Of a stretch of 5,245 nt of DNA, positions 1 through 4,858 are shown one piece after another. Within the stretch, counting starts at the first letter, position 1; the number at the start of each line of letters is the position of its first letter. The translations under genes and the position numbers were made by a program. Origin of the DNA: a bacterium (lineage in GTDB: Bacteria; SM23-31; JAUVVT01); assembly GCA_030616165.1 (NCBI GenBank), contig JAUWXV010000253.1, forward strand, positions 1 to 5,245, given 5' to 3'. The notes beneath the pieces are model-generated. The model was not told where the DNA came from and did no database searches. It saw nothing but the letters and a program-made list of their open reading frames with translations.

Positions 1-129
1 ACTTTTGGTGTTAAATGGTGCCTTTCGTGACTTTGGTGGCACGTTACTTTAATATATGTAAATCCAGCAGCCATACGCATTTATATTGTTTTTCTTAAAG
101 TTAAAAATTGTTTCGAAATACTCTTGTTT
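1..129. other. Presumed terminal segment of an integrated element, no gene recognised
   Basis: This stretch adjoins the tRNA fragment on the side where an integrated element should lie. The first 50 bases are richer in G and C than what follows and contain recurring GGTG/CGTG units. An open frame without a start (2-52) ends at TAA; it is too short to identify and could be the tail of a gene entering from the left. GTGCC (18-22) can pair with GGCAC (38-42). Bases 60-129 are AT-rich and show nothing I can name. That it belongs to a mobile element is inference from the adjacent tRNA fragment only. Confidence 0.35.
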
Positions 130-175
130 CGGTTTCCTAAACCGTAGGTCACAGGTTCAAGTCCTGTCTGGGGTA
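130..175 (+). tRNA. tRNA-Arg(CCT) 3' fragment, probable integration scar (att site)
   Basis: This is the 3' part of a tRNA gene. The anticodon stem CGGT/ACCG (130-133 with 141-144) encloses a seven-base loop TTCCTAA with anticodon CCT at 136-138. A five-base variable region (146-150) follows. The T-arm is perfect: ACAGG/CCTGT around TTCAAGT (151-167). Next come an acceptor 3' strand (168-174) and discriminator A175; CCA is not encoded, CGA follows. No matching acceptor 5' strand (ACCCCAG) or D-arm lies in the preceding 129 bases, and the fifth anticodon-stem pair fails at T129/T145, so tRNA identity seems to begin at about base 130. A break inside the anticodon stem, with the native 3' end and terminator kept, is typical of the displaced att copy left by a tyrosine integrase. 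The intact tRNA would then lie to the left, outside the window. It cannot make a functional tRNA. Confidence 0.75.
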
Positions 176-182
176 CGAAAAT

Positions 183-223
183 AAAAAAGTCCTTGAGTTT
201 GCGAAAGGACTTTTTTATTTTTT
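183..223 (+). terminator. Rho-independent terminator of the truncated tRNA
   Basis: A perfect 12-bp stem, AAAAAAGTCCTT (183-194) with AAGGACTTTTTT (205-216), has a 10-base loop. The T tract runs to 223, broken only by A217. It begins eight bases after the tRNA discriminator base, so it is probably the native terminator of the original tRNA gene. Because the stem base is all A/T, it could also act leftward. Confidence 0.85.
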
Positions 224-290
224 GGAAAATTGAGAATGGAAAAATAGAAAAAAAATCCTTGAGTTTTTGAAAGGACTTTCTTATTTTTTT
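183..290. repeat. Tandem duplication of the tRNA terminator
   Basis: Positions 183-223 and 250-290 are two direct copies of a 41-base unit, offset by 67 bases, with four differences (at 189, 201, 202 and 214 of the first copy). In the second copy the G of the first stem is A, so the hairpin has an A-C mismatch. It still keeps TCCTT/AAGGA (257-261 with 272-276) and a T tract (285-291), and may remain a weaker back-up terminator. The similarity is too long and ordered to be only shared terminator composition. The copy probably arose by local duplication, perhaps linked to integration or excision at the neighbouring tRNA. Confidence 0.7.
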
Positions 291-302
291 TAAAATAGGG
301 AA

Positions 303-330
303 TTGATTAAAAAAATAACATAAATATATT
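303..330 (+). promoter_or_regulatory. Candidate sigma-70 promoter
   Basis: TTGATT (303-308) and TATATT (325-330) are separated by 16 bases and resemble the -35 and -10 consensus. The surroundings are so AT-rich that chance matches are common. If real, transcription would begin close to base 337, at or just before the ATG of the 71-codon ORF, leaving no room for a ribosome binding site there. It could instead provide a leader of about 300 bases for the fumarase gene. Confidence 0.3.
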
Positions 331-337
331 ATCAGTT

Positions 338-553
338 ATGATAATACAAAAATCAGCAAATATTTTGTCAGTTTATAATAATGTTCCAAGAATTTCCAGA
401 AAAAAAGTCCAGAAATCTTTATCTATCAGTATGAAGCCAGTTGTAAGAATAAAGGCAAAAATTCCAGATGACCTTAAAGCGGGAGGAACTTTTGTTAAAA
501 AAATGAGGGTAATAATTACAAAAGATGGACCTAAAGTAATTCTTATAAGATAA
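338..553 (+). CDS. Small basic hypothetical protein (doubtful)
   Basis: This is a 71-residue open frame that I do not recognise. It is rich in Lys and Arg; the second half (from Met32) alternates hydrophobic and charged residues, as in short beta-strands, with a GG turn near residues 49-50 and no cysteines. There is no signal peptide, clear membrane segment or known motif. No Shine-Dalgarno lies before ATG 338 or before the in-frame Met32 codon at 431. The frame is unusually long for such AT-rich DNA and lies on the same strand as the fumarase, 89 bases upstream of its preferred start. It may be a real small gene, a leaderless one, or chance. The Met32 start would leave 40 residues. Confidence 0.4.
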   Translation: MIIQKSANILSVYNNVPRISRKKVQKSLSISMKPVVRIKAKIPDDLKAGGTFVKKMRVIITKDGPKVILIR

Positions 554-628
554 TATTAAAATGCAGTTATCTTTTCTTGTTAAGTCTTTTAATTCAGAAT
601 GTACTTAAAATTAAATATGCTAACTTAG

Positions 629-636
629 AAAGGAGG
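629..636 (+). promoter_or_regulatory. Ribosome binding site that fixes the TTG start of fumarase
   Basis: AAAGGAGG is a near-perfect Shine-Dalgarno, with six bases between it and the TTG at 643. The longer in-frame start at TTG 577 has no such site, and the 22 residues it would add do not belong to the fumarase family N-terminus. Confidence 0.85.
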
Positions 637-642
637 AAAAAA

Positions 643-1500
643 TTGAGAGAAATTACAGGCAAGCAAATTACCGATGCTATAAAGAAACTCGTAATAGAAG
701 CAAATTATAAACTTGATGATGCATTAATAAAAAAATTCAAAGAATCTATAGAGAAAGAGAAATCTGAAACTGGTAAAAGAATACTCGAGCAGATAATAGA
801 AAATGCAGAAATAGCGAAAGATGGCGTTTATCCTTTATGTCAGGATACTGGTGCATCTGTTATATTTGCTTATGTGGGAGAAGAAATTGTTTTTAAGGAA
901 AATGGAAATGGAGAGAGCATACTTGTGAGCGCAATTAATAAAGGGGTCTCAGAATCTTATGTTGAGGGATACTTGAGAAAATCTATAGTTCGCGACCCAT
1001 TTGACAGGGTAAATACAAAAAATAATACACCGGCTATGATTGTTACTGAAATAGTTACGGGAGACAAAATGAAACTTGTTTATATGACAAAGGGCGGCGG
1101 CTGCGAAAATATGAGCCTACTCAAGGTACTTGCACCAGCCGCTGGGCTTGAAGGCGTTAAACAATTCGTTGTAGATACGGTCGAAAATGCACATGCTAAT
1201 CCCTGCCCGCCGGTTTTTGTTGGTGTTGGAGTTGGAGGAGATTTTGAGAAATGCGCATATCTCGCCAAAAAAGCACTTATGAGAGGTATAAATGAAAAAA
1301 ATCCAAATCCATTTTATGCTGAAATGGAAGAGGATTTACTGGAGCGAATAAATAAGACTGGAGTCGGACCTCAGGGATTCGGAGGAACCATTACTGCTAT
1401 TGCGGTGCATGTTGAAGCTTTCCCCTGCCATATTGCATCCCTTCCGGTTGCAGTAAATATTGACTGCCACTCTCACAGGCACAAAGAGATTATATTATAA
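643..1500 (+). CDS. Class I (4Fe-4S) fumarate hydratase, alpha subunit
   Basis: This is the alpha half of a two-subunit iron-sulfur fumarase, which interconverts fumarate and (S)-malate in the cytoplasm. From TTG 643 it has 285 residues, the usual size of split alpha subunits. Visible family motifs are PLCQDTG (Cys66), GGGCENMS (Cys154), ANPCPPVFVGVGVGG (Cys188), GPQGFGG near 242-248, and PCHIASLPVAVNIDC (Cys275) followed by HSHRH. By alignment with single-chain FumA, from memory, Cys66, Cys188 and Cys275 should be the cluster ligands. The relative L-tartrate dehydratase alpha subunit cannot be fully excluded, but the overall pattern fits fumarase. The beta subunit, normally the next gene, is absent; a strong terminator follows 31 bases later. 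Activity therefore needs a beta subunit encoded elsewhere. The translation start is a rare TTG with an excellent ribosome binding site. Confidence 0.92.
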   Translation: MREITGKQITDAIKKLVIEANYKLDDALIKKFKESIEKEKSETGKRILEQIIENAEIAKDGVYPLCQDTGASVIFAYVGEEIVFKENGNGESILVSAINKGVSESYVEGYLRKSIVRDPFDRVNTKNNTPAMIVTEIVTGDKMKLVYMTKGGGCENMSLLKVLAPAAGLEGVKQFVVDTVENAHANPCPPVFVGVGVGGDFEKCAYLAKKALMRGINEKNPNPFYAEMEEDLLERINKTGVGPQGFGGTITAIAVHVEAFPCHIASLPVAVNIDCHSHRHKEIIL

Positions 1501-1531
1501 AACTTTATGATTTCATCGGTATTTTAAAAAG

Positions 1532-1565
1532 AAAAACCGGCAGACCCGCATCTGCCGGTTTTTTT
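1532..1565. terminator. Bidirectional terminator between convergent genes
   Basis: A perfect 13-bp stem, AAAAACCGGCAGA (1532-1544) with TCTGCCGGTTTTT (1551-1563), has a six-base loop. Its core is far more GC-rich than the surroundings. A T run follows on the + strand, and on the - strand the same hairpin is followed by TTTTTCTTTTT. It ends the rightward fumarase transcript and can also stop the leftward sigma/anti-sigma transcript, whose last stop codon is at 1679. Confidence 0.92.
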
Positions 1566-1678
1566 CACGGAAGAATCTGAAGATTTTAAAGACTTAAGAG
1601 ATTCCATCCTAATTATCGGATAAATGTATTTCTTAGTTTAATAATTCTATGCTATATTTTGAAAAAATTGTTGGATTT

Positions 1679-2188
1679 TCAACTTCTTTGATATATAATA
1701 AATTCTATTGAAAAGATAATTATAGATGAGACCATGAAAAGAACAACGAATCCAACCAGATAAGAAAAATCTGCTGAAGAGATTATTGTAAACGCCTCTT
1801 TTATTTTTGCTTCGAAGTTTACAATATCATTCTGGAAGCTTGAAAACACCCCGGTCATCATTGGACCTAATCTTTCATAAGGGATATAAATCAATGCTAT
1901 AATCATTGAGACTACAGCCCAGGCAATTGATAAAATGCCTAATTCGAGTTTTTCTTTTTTATATTCAAATGCAGGATAAATTTTTGATAAAATCCTATCT
2001 TTAAGATAATCAGGCGCCTCGACCTTTTCTGCTGTTTTTAAAGTATTTTCGATTGAGACAATTAGTTCATACTCAAGAGAACACCTTTTACATTCTGAAA
2101 GATGTTTTTCTGCCAATATTTTCTTTTCTTCTTCTAAATTTCCTTCAAATAATGGAAATAATAAATCTTTTATATCGATGCAGTCCAT
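1679..2188 (-). CDS. Membrane anti-sigma factor with zinc-finger (zf-HC2/ZAS-type) domain
   Basis: This 169-residue protein should hold the adjacent ECF sigma factor inactive at the membrane. The N-terminal domain (about 1-60) carries the zinc-binding anti-sigma signature Cys3-X25-His29-X3-Cys33-X2-Cys36 (HLSECKRC). A charged linker follows, then two hydrophobic helices at about 83-102 and 142-165. That predicts a cytoplasmic N-terminus, an outside loop of about 40 residues (103-141) and a short cytoplasmic tail. The loop is the natural place for signal sensing, but no known sensory domain is seen in it. ATG 2188 lies six bases after the sigma stop codon without a clear Shine-Dalgarno, which suggests translational coupling. 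How the signal releases the sigma factor (proteolysis, redox at the zinc site, or ligand) cannot be told; no site-1 or site-2 protease gene is present here. Confidence 0.88.
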   Translation of the reverse strand: MDCIDIKDLLFPLFEGNLEEEKKILAEKHLSECKRCSLEYELIVSIENTLKTAEKVEAPDYLKDRILSKIYPAFEYKKEKLELGILSIAWAVVSMIIALIYIPYERLGPMMTGVFSSFQNDIVNFEAKIKEAFTIISSADFSYLVGFVVLFMVSSIIIFSIEFIIYQRS

Positions 2189-2194
2189 ATTTTT

Positions 2195-2731
2195 CTAACC
2201 AAATAAATTTATCTCTTTTATAAATAAATCTTTTAATAAAGTTTTTGCTCTGAAAAGGTGAGTAGCAATTGTTCCTTCAGATATCTTAAGTATTTCCGAG
2301 ATTTCTCTGTAACTCATCTCTTCAAAGTAATATAATGTCAATATCGAACCATACTTCGGCTGAAGTTTTGAAATCAGGTTCAGAATTATATTTCTGAATT
2401 CCTTGCTCTGAAATAATTCTTCAGGATTTTTTGTTTTTTCAGAAATATTTTTATGTATTATTTTTTCAGTTTCTTCCAAATAATCAATATCTTTTCTTTT
2501 TGATATTGCTCTGGAGATACAAACATTAACAGAGATTCTGTAAATCCACGATGATAGCTTTGCTTCTCCCCTGAAACCCTCATAAAATTTGTAAATCCTT
2601 AAAAAAATATCTTGAGTTGCCTCTTCTGCATCTTCTTTATTTCCGAGTATCCTGTATGCCTGATTATATATTCGGTCTTTATATTTTTCATATATCTTTA
2701 AAAAATCACTTTCAGTCAGTTTTTCTGACAT
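2195..2731 (-). CDS. RNA polymerase ECF-type sigma-70 factor
   Basis: The 178-residue protein has only sigma regions 2 and 4, as ECF factors do. Region 2 is at about 10-76: YNQAYRILGNKEDAEEATQD, followed by DIFLRIYKFY and SSWIYRISVNVC, which cover core polymerase binding and -10 recognition. Region 4 is at about 112-170, with the helix-turn-helix around MSYREISEILKISEGTIATH recognising the -35 element. The linker (about 77-110) is variable and Lys/Glu-rich. It is transcribed leftward with its anti-sigma gene six bases downstream. The start at 2731 has only a weak GAAG ribosome binding site. It is divergent from the DUF6249-like gene across a 179-bp spacer. I did not recognise an obvious autoregulated ECF promoter there. 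The exact ECF group cannot be assigned by eye. Confidence 0.93.
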   Translation of the reverse strand: MSEKLTESDFLKIYEKYKDRIYNQAYRILGNKEDAEEATQDIFLRIYKFYEGFRGEAKLSSWIYRISVNVCISRAISKRKDIDYLEETEKIIHKNISEKTKNPEELFQSKEFRNIILNLISKLQPKYGSILTLYYFEEMSYREISEILKISEGTIATHLFRAKTLLKDLFIKEINLFG

Positions 2732-2910
2732 CTATTTCTTCACATATATTAGACTAACAGCAATTGAATTTTCTTTCATTTTACTATAATTTAAAAAAAA
2801 ATCTGAAAAATCAAAAGAATTTTAAATTTTTTGAAAGATTTTTTGAGTTTGTTATGTCTTATTAAGTGAAAATAAAATCAATTTTTTAATAATCTAAAAA
2901 GGAGTGAGAT
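2732..2910. promoter_or_regulatory. Divergent intergenic spacer carrying promoters for both directions
   Basis: This AT-rich spacer separates the start of the sigma gene from the start of the DUF6249-like gene, so promoters for both directions should lie here or overlap it. Long A/T runs make eye-spotted -10 boxes unreliable; TATAGTAAAAT on the - strand (about 2783-2793) and TTGAAA near 2831 on the + strand are the best-looking pieces, and neither has a convincing partner. On the + side, an AAAGGAG Shine-Dalgarno (2898-2904) precedes ATG 2911. Confidence 0.45.
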
Positions 2911-3321
2911 ATGGATGTAGGAGAATTAATTCCCATAATTGCAATAATATCATCTTTTTCATTTGCAGCGATATTTTTTATCGGTCTTTTTTACATTTTA
3001 TTTCGCTCTATGAGAAATAAACACGAAGAAAGACTTGAACTGATTAAATCAGGAAAAGAATTACCTATAGAGATAACAAGGAAATACGGTAAAAGAAAAC
3101 TTTACTGGGGATTTATATTCAGTGCTTTTGGTGGAGGAGTTTTTATTCTTAATATTATAGATATGATCAGGAATATTGCGATTGGTAGAGTATCCAGGAT
3201 TGAAGGCGGAGATTTCTGGGGTCTGGTTCCACTTTTTATCGGCGTTGCTTTGATTATTTTTTATAAAATGTTTGAGAAAGAAAAAGAGAATAATGAAAAT
3301 GAAGTAAAAAAAGAACTTTAA
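2911..3321 (+). CDS. DUF6249-like small membrane protein
   Basis: This is a 136-residue protein of unknown function with three predicted membrane helices, at about 7-31, 64-84 and 102-119. After helix 1 comes a basic stretch with the pattern NKHEERLELIKSGKELP (about 36-52). The HEER...LI-SGK signature recurs in DUF6249-type proteins, which I recall as often encoded near ECF sigma/anti-sigma pairs. The C-terminus is a charged Glu/Lys/Asn tail of about 17 residues. ATG 2911 follows an AAAGGAG Shine-Dalgarno. The gene is divergent from the sigma factor and heads a rightward group with the STAS and DUF4097 genes. No terminator is seen after its stop codon, so co-transcription is possible. The family assignment is from pattern memory and should be confirmed by profile search. 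Confidence 0.75.
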   Translation: MDVGELIPIIAIISSFSFAAIFFIGLFYILFRSMRNKHEERLELIKSGKELPIEITRKYGKRKLYWGFIFSAFGGGVFILNIIDMIRNIAIGRVSRIEGGDFWGLVPLFIGVALIIFYKMFEKEKENNENEVKKEL

Positions 3322-3416
3322 TAAAAATAATCAAAAAAATATGCAACCAAATTACCAGTTTATCCGTCTATATATATATAAAGGTCAATTTTTTAAATTA
3401 AAATGAAGTAATAAAA
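3322..3416 (+). other. Spacer with an alternating TA tract
   Basis: This short gap before the STAS gene contains a TA repeat (about 3369-3382) ending in TATAAA that could act as an extended -10 region. No good -35 sequence is seen at the right distance. There is no hairpin terminator after the upstream gene, so read-through is likely. Confidence 0.3.
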
Positions 3417-3716
3417 ATGAAAGTATGTAAAGAAATAAAGAATGGTGTGGCTTTCGTCACACCTCACGGTACGCTGATGGGAGGGAGCGAGTCAGAGGCT
3501 TTTAATAAAATATTGTTAAAAATTGAAAATAATTCCATCAGGGAGTGTGTAGTTGACTTTACTAATATTAAATGGATTAATAGTCCTGCAGTGGGTTTAT
3601 TAGTTAAAAGAAAAAATGGTTTCACTAAGAGAGGGAAAGATTTACGGATTATCAATATTAATAATAAAGTAAAAAAATATTTTCTTATGACCAATCTTTT
3701 GGAATATTTTCAATAA
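3417..3716 (+). CDS. STAS-domain protein (anti-sigma factor antagonist-like)
   Basis: The 99 residues form a single STAS domain, the fold of SpoIIAA/RsbV-type antagonists that bind anti-sigma kinases when unphosphorylated. Visible features are an N-terminal strand pair (VAFVTPHGTLMGG, 11-23), a central strand VVDFTNIKWI (45-54), the phosphorylation-site turn NSPAVG (55-60) and the C-terminal KVKKYFLMTNLLEYF (84-98). Against the SpoIIAA motif DSSGLG, the phosphoacceptor serine is kept (Ser56), but the preceding Asp is Asn, the next Ser is Pro and the Gly is Ala. The site is therefore divergent. No partner kinase or PP2C phosphatase is encoded here; the neighbouring anti-sigma factor is of the zinc-finger type, which is not known to use STAS antagonists. 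ATG 3417 has only a weak ribosome binding site (GAAG). Confidence 0.85.
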   Translation: MKVCKEIKNGVAFVTPHGTLMGGSESEAFNKILLKIENNSIRECVVDFTNIKWINSPAVGLLVKRKNGFTKRGKDLRIININNKVKKYFLMTNLLEYFQ

Positions 3717-3773
3717 TAAAATACAATTAGAAGGAAAACACCTGAGTTAAACGAATTATTTGAAGCCGATAGA

Positions 3774-3797
3774 ACATAATTACCAAAACGATTATGT
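3774..3797. promoter_or_regulatory. Inverted repeat, possible operator
   Basis: ACATAAT (3774-3780) and ATTATGT (3791-3797) are perfect seven-base inverted arms around a ten-base spacer, 57 bases upstream of the DUF4097 start. There is no T run after it, so it is not a terminator. It could be a binding site for a dimeric regulator, but a seven-base AT-rich palindrome can occur by chance. Confidence 0.25.
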
Positions 3798-3854
3798 ATC
3801 CGTTTTTGAATTATATTAAAAATAATTGATATTTAAAAATTAGGGAGAATAATA

Positions 3855-4775
3855 ATGATAAAATATAAAAGTATTTTTGTGGTTTTGATACTTTTATTTT
3901 CATTTACTCAGGTTTTTGCGGCCACGGCAGAAAAAGAATTTAAAAAGGTTATAGATTTCAGAGAAGGGGGTGAAATTTATCTTAAGAATGTTAATGGAAG
4001 TATTGAGGTAAAATCCTGGGAAAGGGAAGAAGTAGAGATTGTAGCAAATATCAAAGTGAAAGCAGGGAACATGGATGATGCTGAGGATTTTTTAAACGAG
4101 GTCGAAATTAATATTGATGAATCATTTGATAAAATTGACATCGAGGTTGATTACCCTAAAATAGAAGGAGGAGGCTTTTGGAATTTGATTTTTGGATGGG
4201 GGAGACCCGGTGTTAGTGTTTCATTTTGGCTCAAGGTTCCAAAAAGGTCAAACCTCGATATGAACTCCACAAACGGAAAGATTGAAATCTATGATATAGA
4301 AGGAAAGGTCGGTTCAAAATCGACAAATGGTTCTATTAATATTGAAAAGGTAAACGGTAACACTGAGTTAAAAACGACAAATGGGAGAATTTCAGCATCC
4401 GGTGTTAGAGGAGATATAAAAGCAGAAACAACTAACGGAAAAGTTGATTTAAAAGAGATTATTGGAAATGTCAGTGCCAAATCCACAAATGGAAGTATTT
4501 ATTCGCAAATTATTAAAATAGATGCAGTAAAAGAGATGAATCTCAGGACTACTAATGGGAGTGTTAGTATAAATCTGCCGAAAGGTATAGATGCAGATTT
4601 TGATGCAAGAACTTCAAACGGTAAAATATATTCCGAGTTTCCAATTTTGGTTAAAGGTGAAATTAGTAAAAGTCATATTACCGGAAAAATAAATAATGGA
4701 GGTCCATTAATTTACATTAAAACAACCAATGGAAATATAGAAATATTAGAATCAAATACAGGTGAAAACTTTTAA
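3855..4775 (+). CDS. Secreted DUF4097 (adhesin-like) beta-repeat protein
   Basis: This 306-residue exported protein has a Sec signal peptide: Lys-rich start, hydrophobic core about 7-19, and likely cleavage after VFA at residue 22. There is no lipobox cysteine. The mature part resembles the DUF4097 'putative adhesin' family: an N-terminal strand region with IYLKNVNGSIEV (41-52), a Trp/Gly-rich insertion FWNLIFGWGRPG (108-119), then a beta-helix-like array. The TNG tripeptide ends at residues 141, 159, 177, 195 and 213, an exact 18-residue period, and recurs less regularly at 235, 256 (as SNG) and 293. This predicts a right-handed solenoid in the periplasm or at the cell surface. The molecular role of the family is unsettled; some members sit beside envelope-stress regulators, as here. 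ATG 3855 follows a GGGAG ribosome binding site (3842-3846). The gene is the last before a terminator. Confidence 0.85.
   Translation: MIKYKSIFVVLILLFSFTQVFAATAEKEFKKVIDFREGGEIYLKNVNGSIEVKSWEREEVEIVANIKVKAGNMDDAEDFLNEVEINIDESFDKIDIEVDYPKIEGGGFWNLIFGWGRPGVSVSFWLKVPKRSNLDMNSTNGKIEIYDIEGKVGSKSTNGSINIEKVNGNTELKTTNGRISASGVRGDIKAETTNGKVDLKEIIGNVSAKSTNGSIYSQIIKIDAVKEMNLRTTNGSVSINLPKGIDADFDARTSNGKIYSEFPILVKGEISKSHITGKINNGGPLIYIKTTNGNIEILESNTGENF
4266..4493 (+). repeat. 54-bp coding repeats (18-residue solenoid units)
   Basis: Inside the DUF4097 gene the segment encoding residues 138-213 repeats every 54 bases. Each unit begins (S/T)TNG(K/S/R)(I/V), with a second glycine turn (EG, NG, RG, IG) nine residues later, so each unit may be two nine-residue strands. 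The DNA copies are diverged although the protein pattern is kept, which points to selection on the fold rather than recent expansion. Confidence 0.8.
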
Positions 4776-4829
4776 GTAAAGTTATGTTTTTATAATTACT
4801 ATTTTTTCAAATATAATTTAATTTATAAT

Positions 4830-4858
4830 AAAAGGCAGAGAACTATCTGCCTTTTTTT
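4830..4858 (+). terminator. Rho-independent terminator after the DUF4097 gene
   Basis: A perfect 10-bp stem, AAAAGGCAGA (4830-4839) with TCTGCCTTTT (4846-4855), has a six-base loop and continues into a T run to 4858. It lies 54 bases after the DUF4097 stop codon. The A/T-rich base of the stem means it may also stop leftward transcription. Confidence 0.9.

Noticed and set aside
103-175. A complete tRNA gene or a tRNA interrupted by a group I intron
   Set aside because: No D-arm or acceptor 5' strand precedes the anticodon stem, and the tRNA match extends across the 5' side of the anticodon, so it does not break at the usual intron site after the anticodon. A 3' fragment explains it better.
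561-608. 15-codon ATG frame before the fumarase gene
   Set aside because: It has no ribosome binding site, is very short and has no recognisable attenuation pattern.
1080-1268. 62-codon open frame on the - strand
   Set aside because: It lies wholly antisense to conserved fumarase motifs, and its Pro/Thr-rich translation mirrors the glycine-rich cluster-binding segment. It is a shadow frame.
1659-1682. Terminator hairpin just after the anti-sigma gene (TTGAAAA/TTTTCAA)
   Set aside because: The stem is only A/T-rich and overlaps the stop codon, with no clear T run on the - strand. The strong hairpin at 1532-1563 is the better leftward terminator.
3464-3694. 76-codon open frame on the - strand
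   Set aside because: It is antisense to the STAS domain, whose conserved core is in the + frame. There is no support for translation.
3729-3765. AGAAGG ribosome-binding-like site in the spacer after the STAS gene
   Set aside because: The only nearby start-like codon, CTG, meets a stop two codons later. No gene follows until ATG 3855.
4289-4486. 65-codon open frame on the - strand
   Set aside because: It is an artefact of the 54-bp coding repeats of the DUF4097 gene read backwards.
4266-4493. CRISPR-like periodic repeat
   Set aside because: The period is a whole number of codons inside a long open frame, the repeated element is a three- to five-residue turn, and no unique spacers between identical DNA repeats exist.
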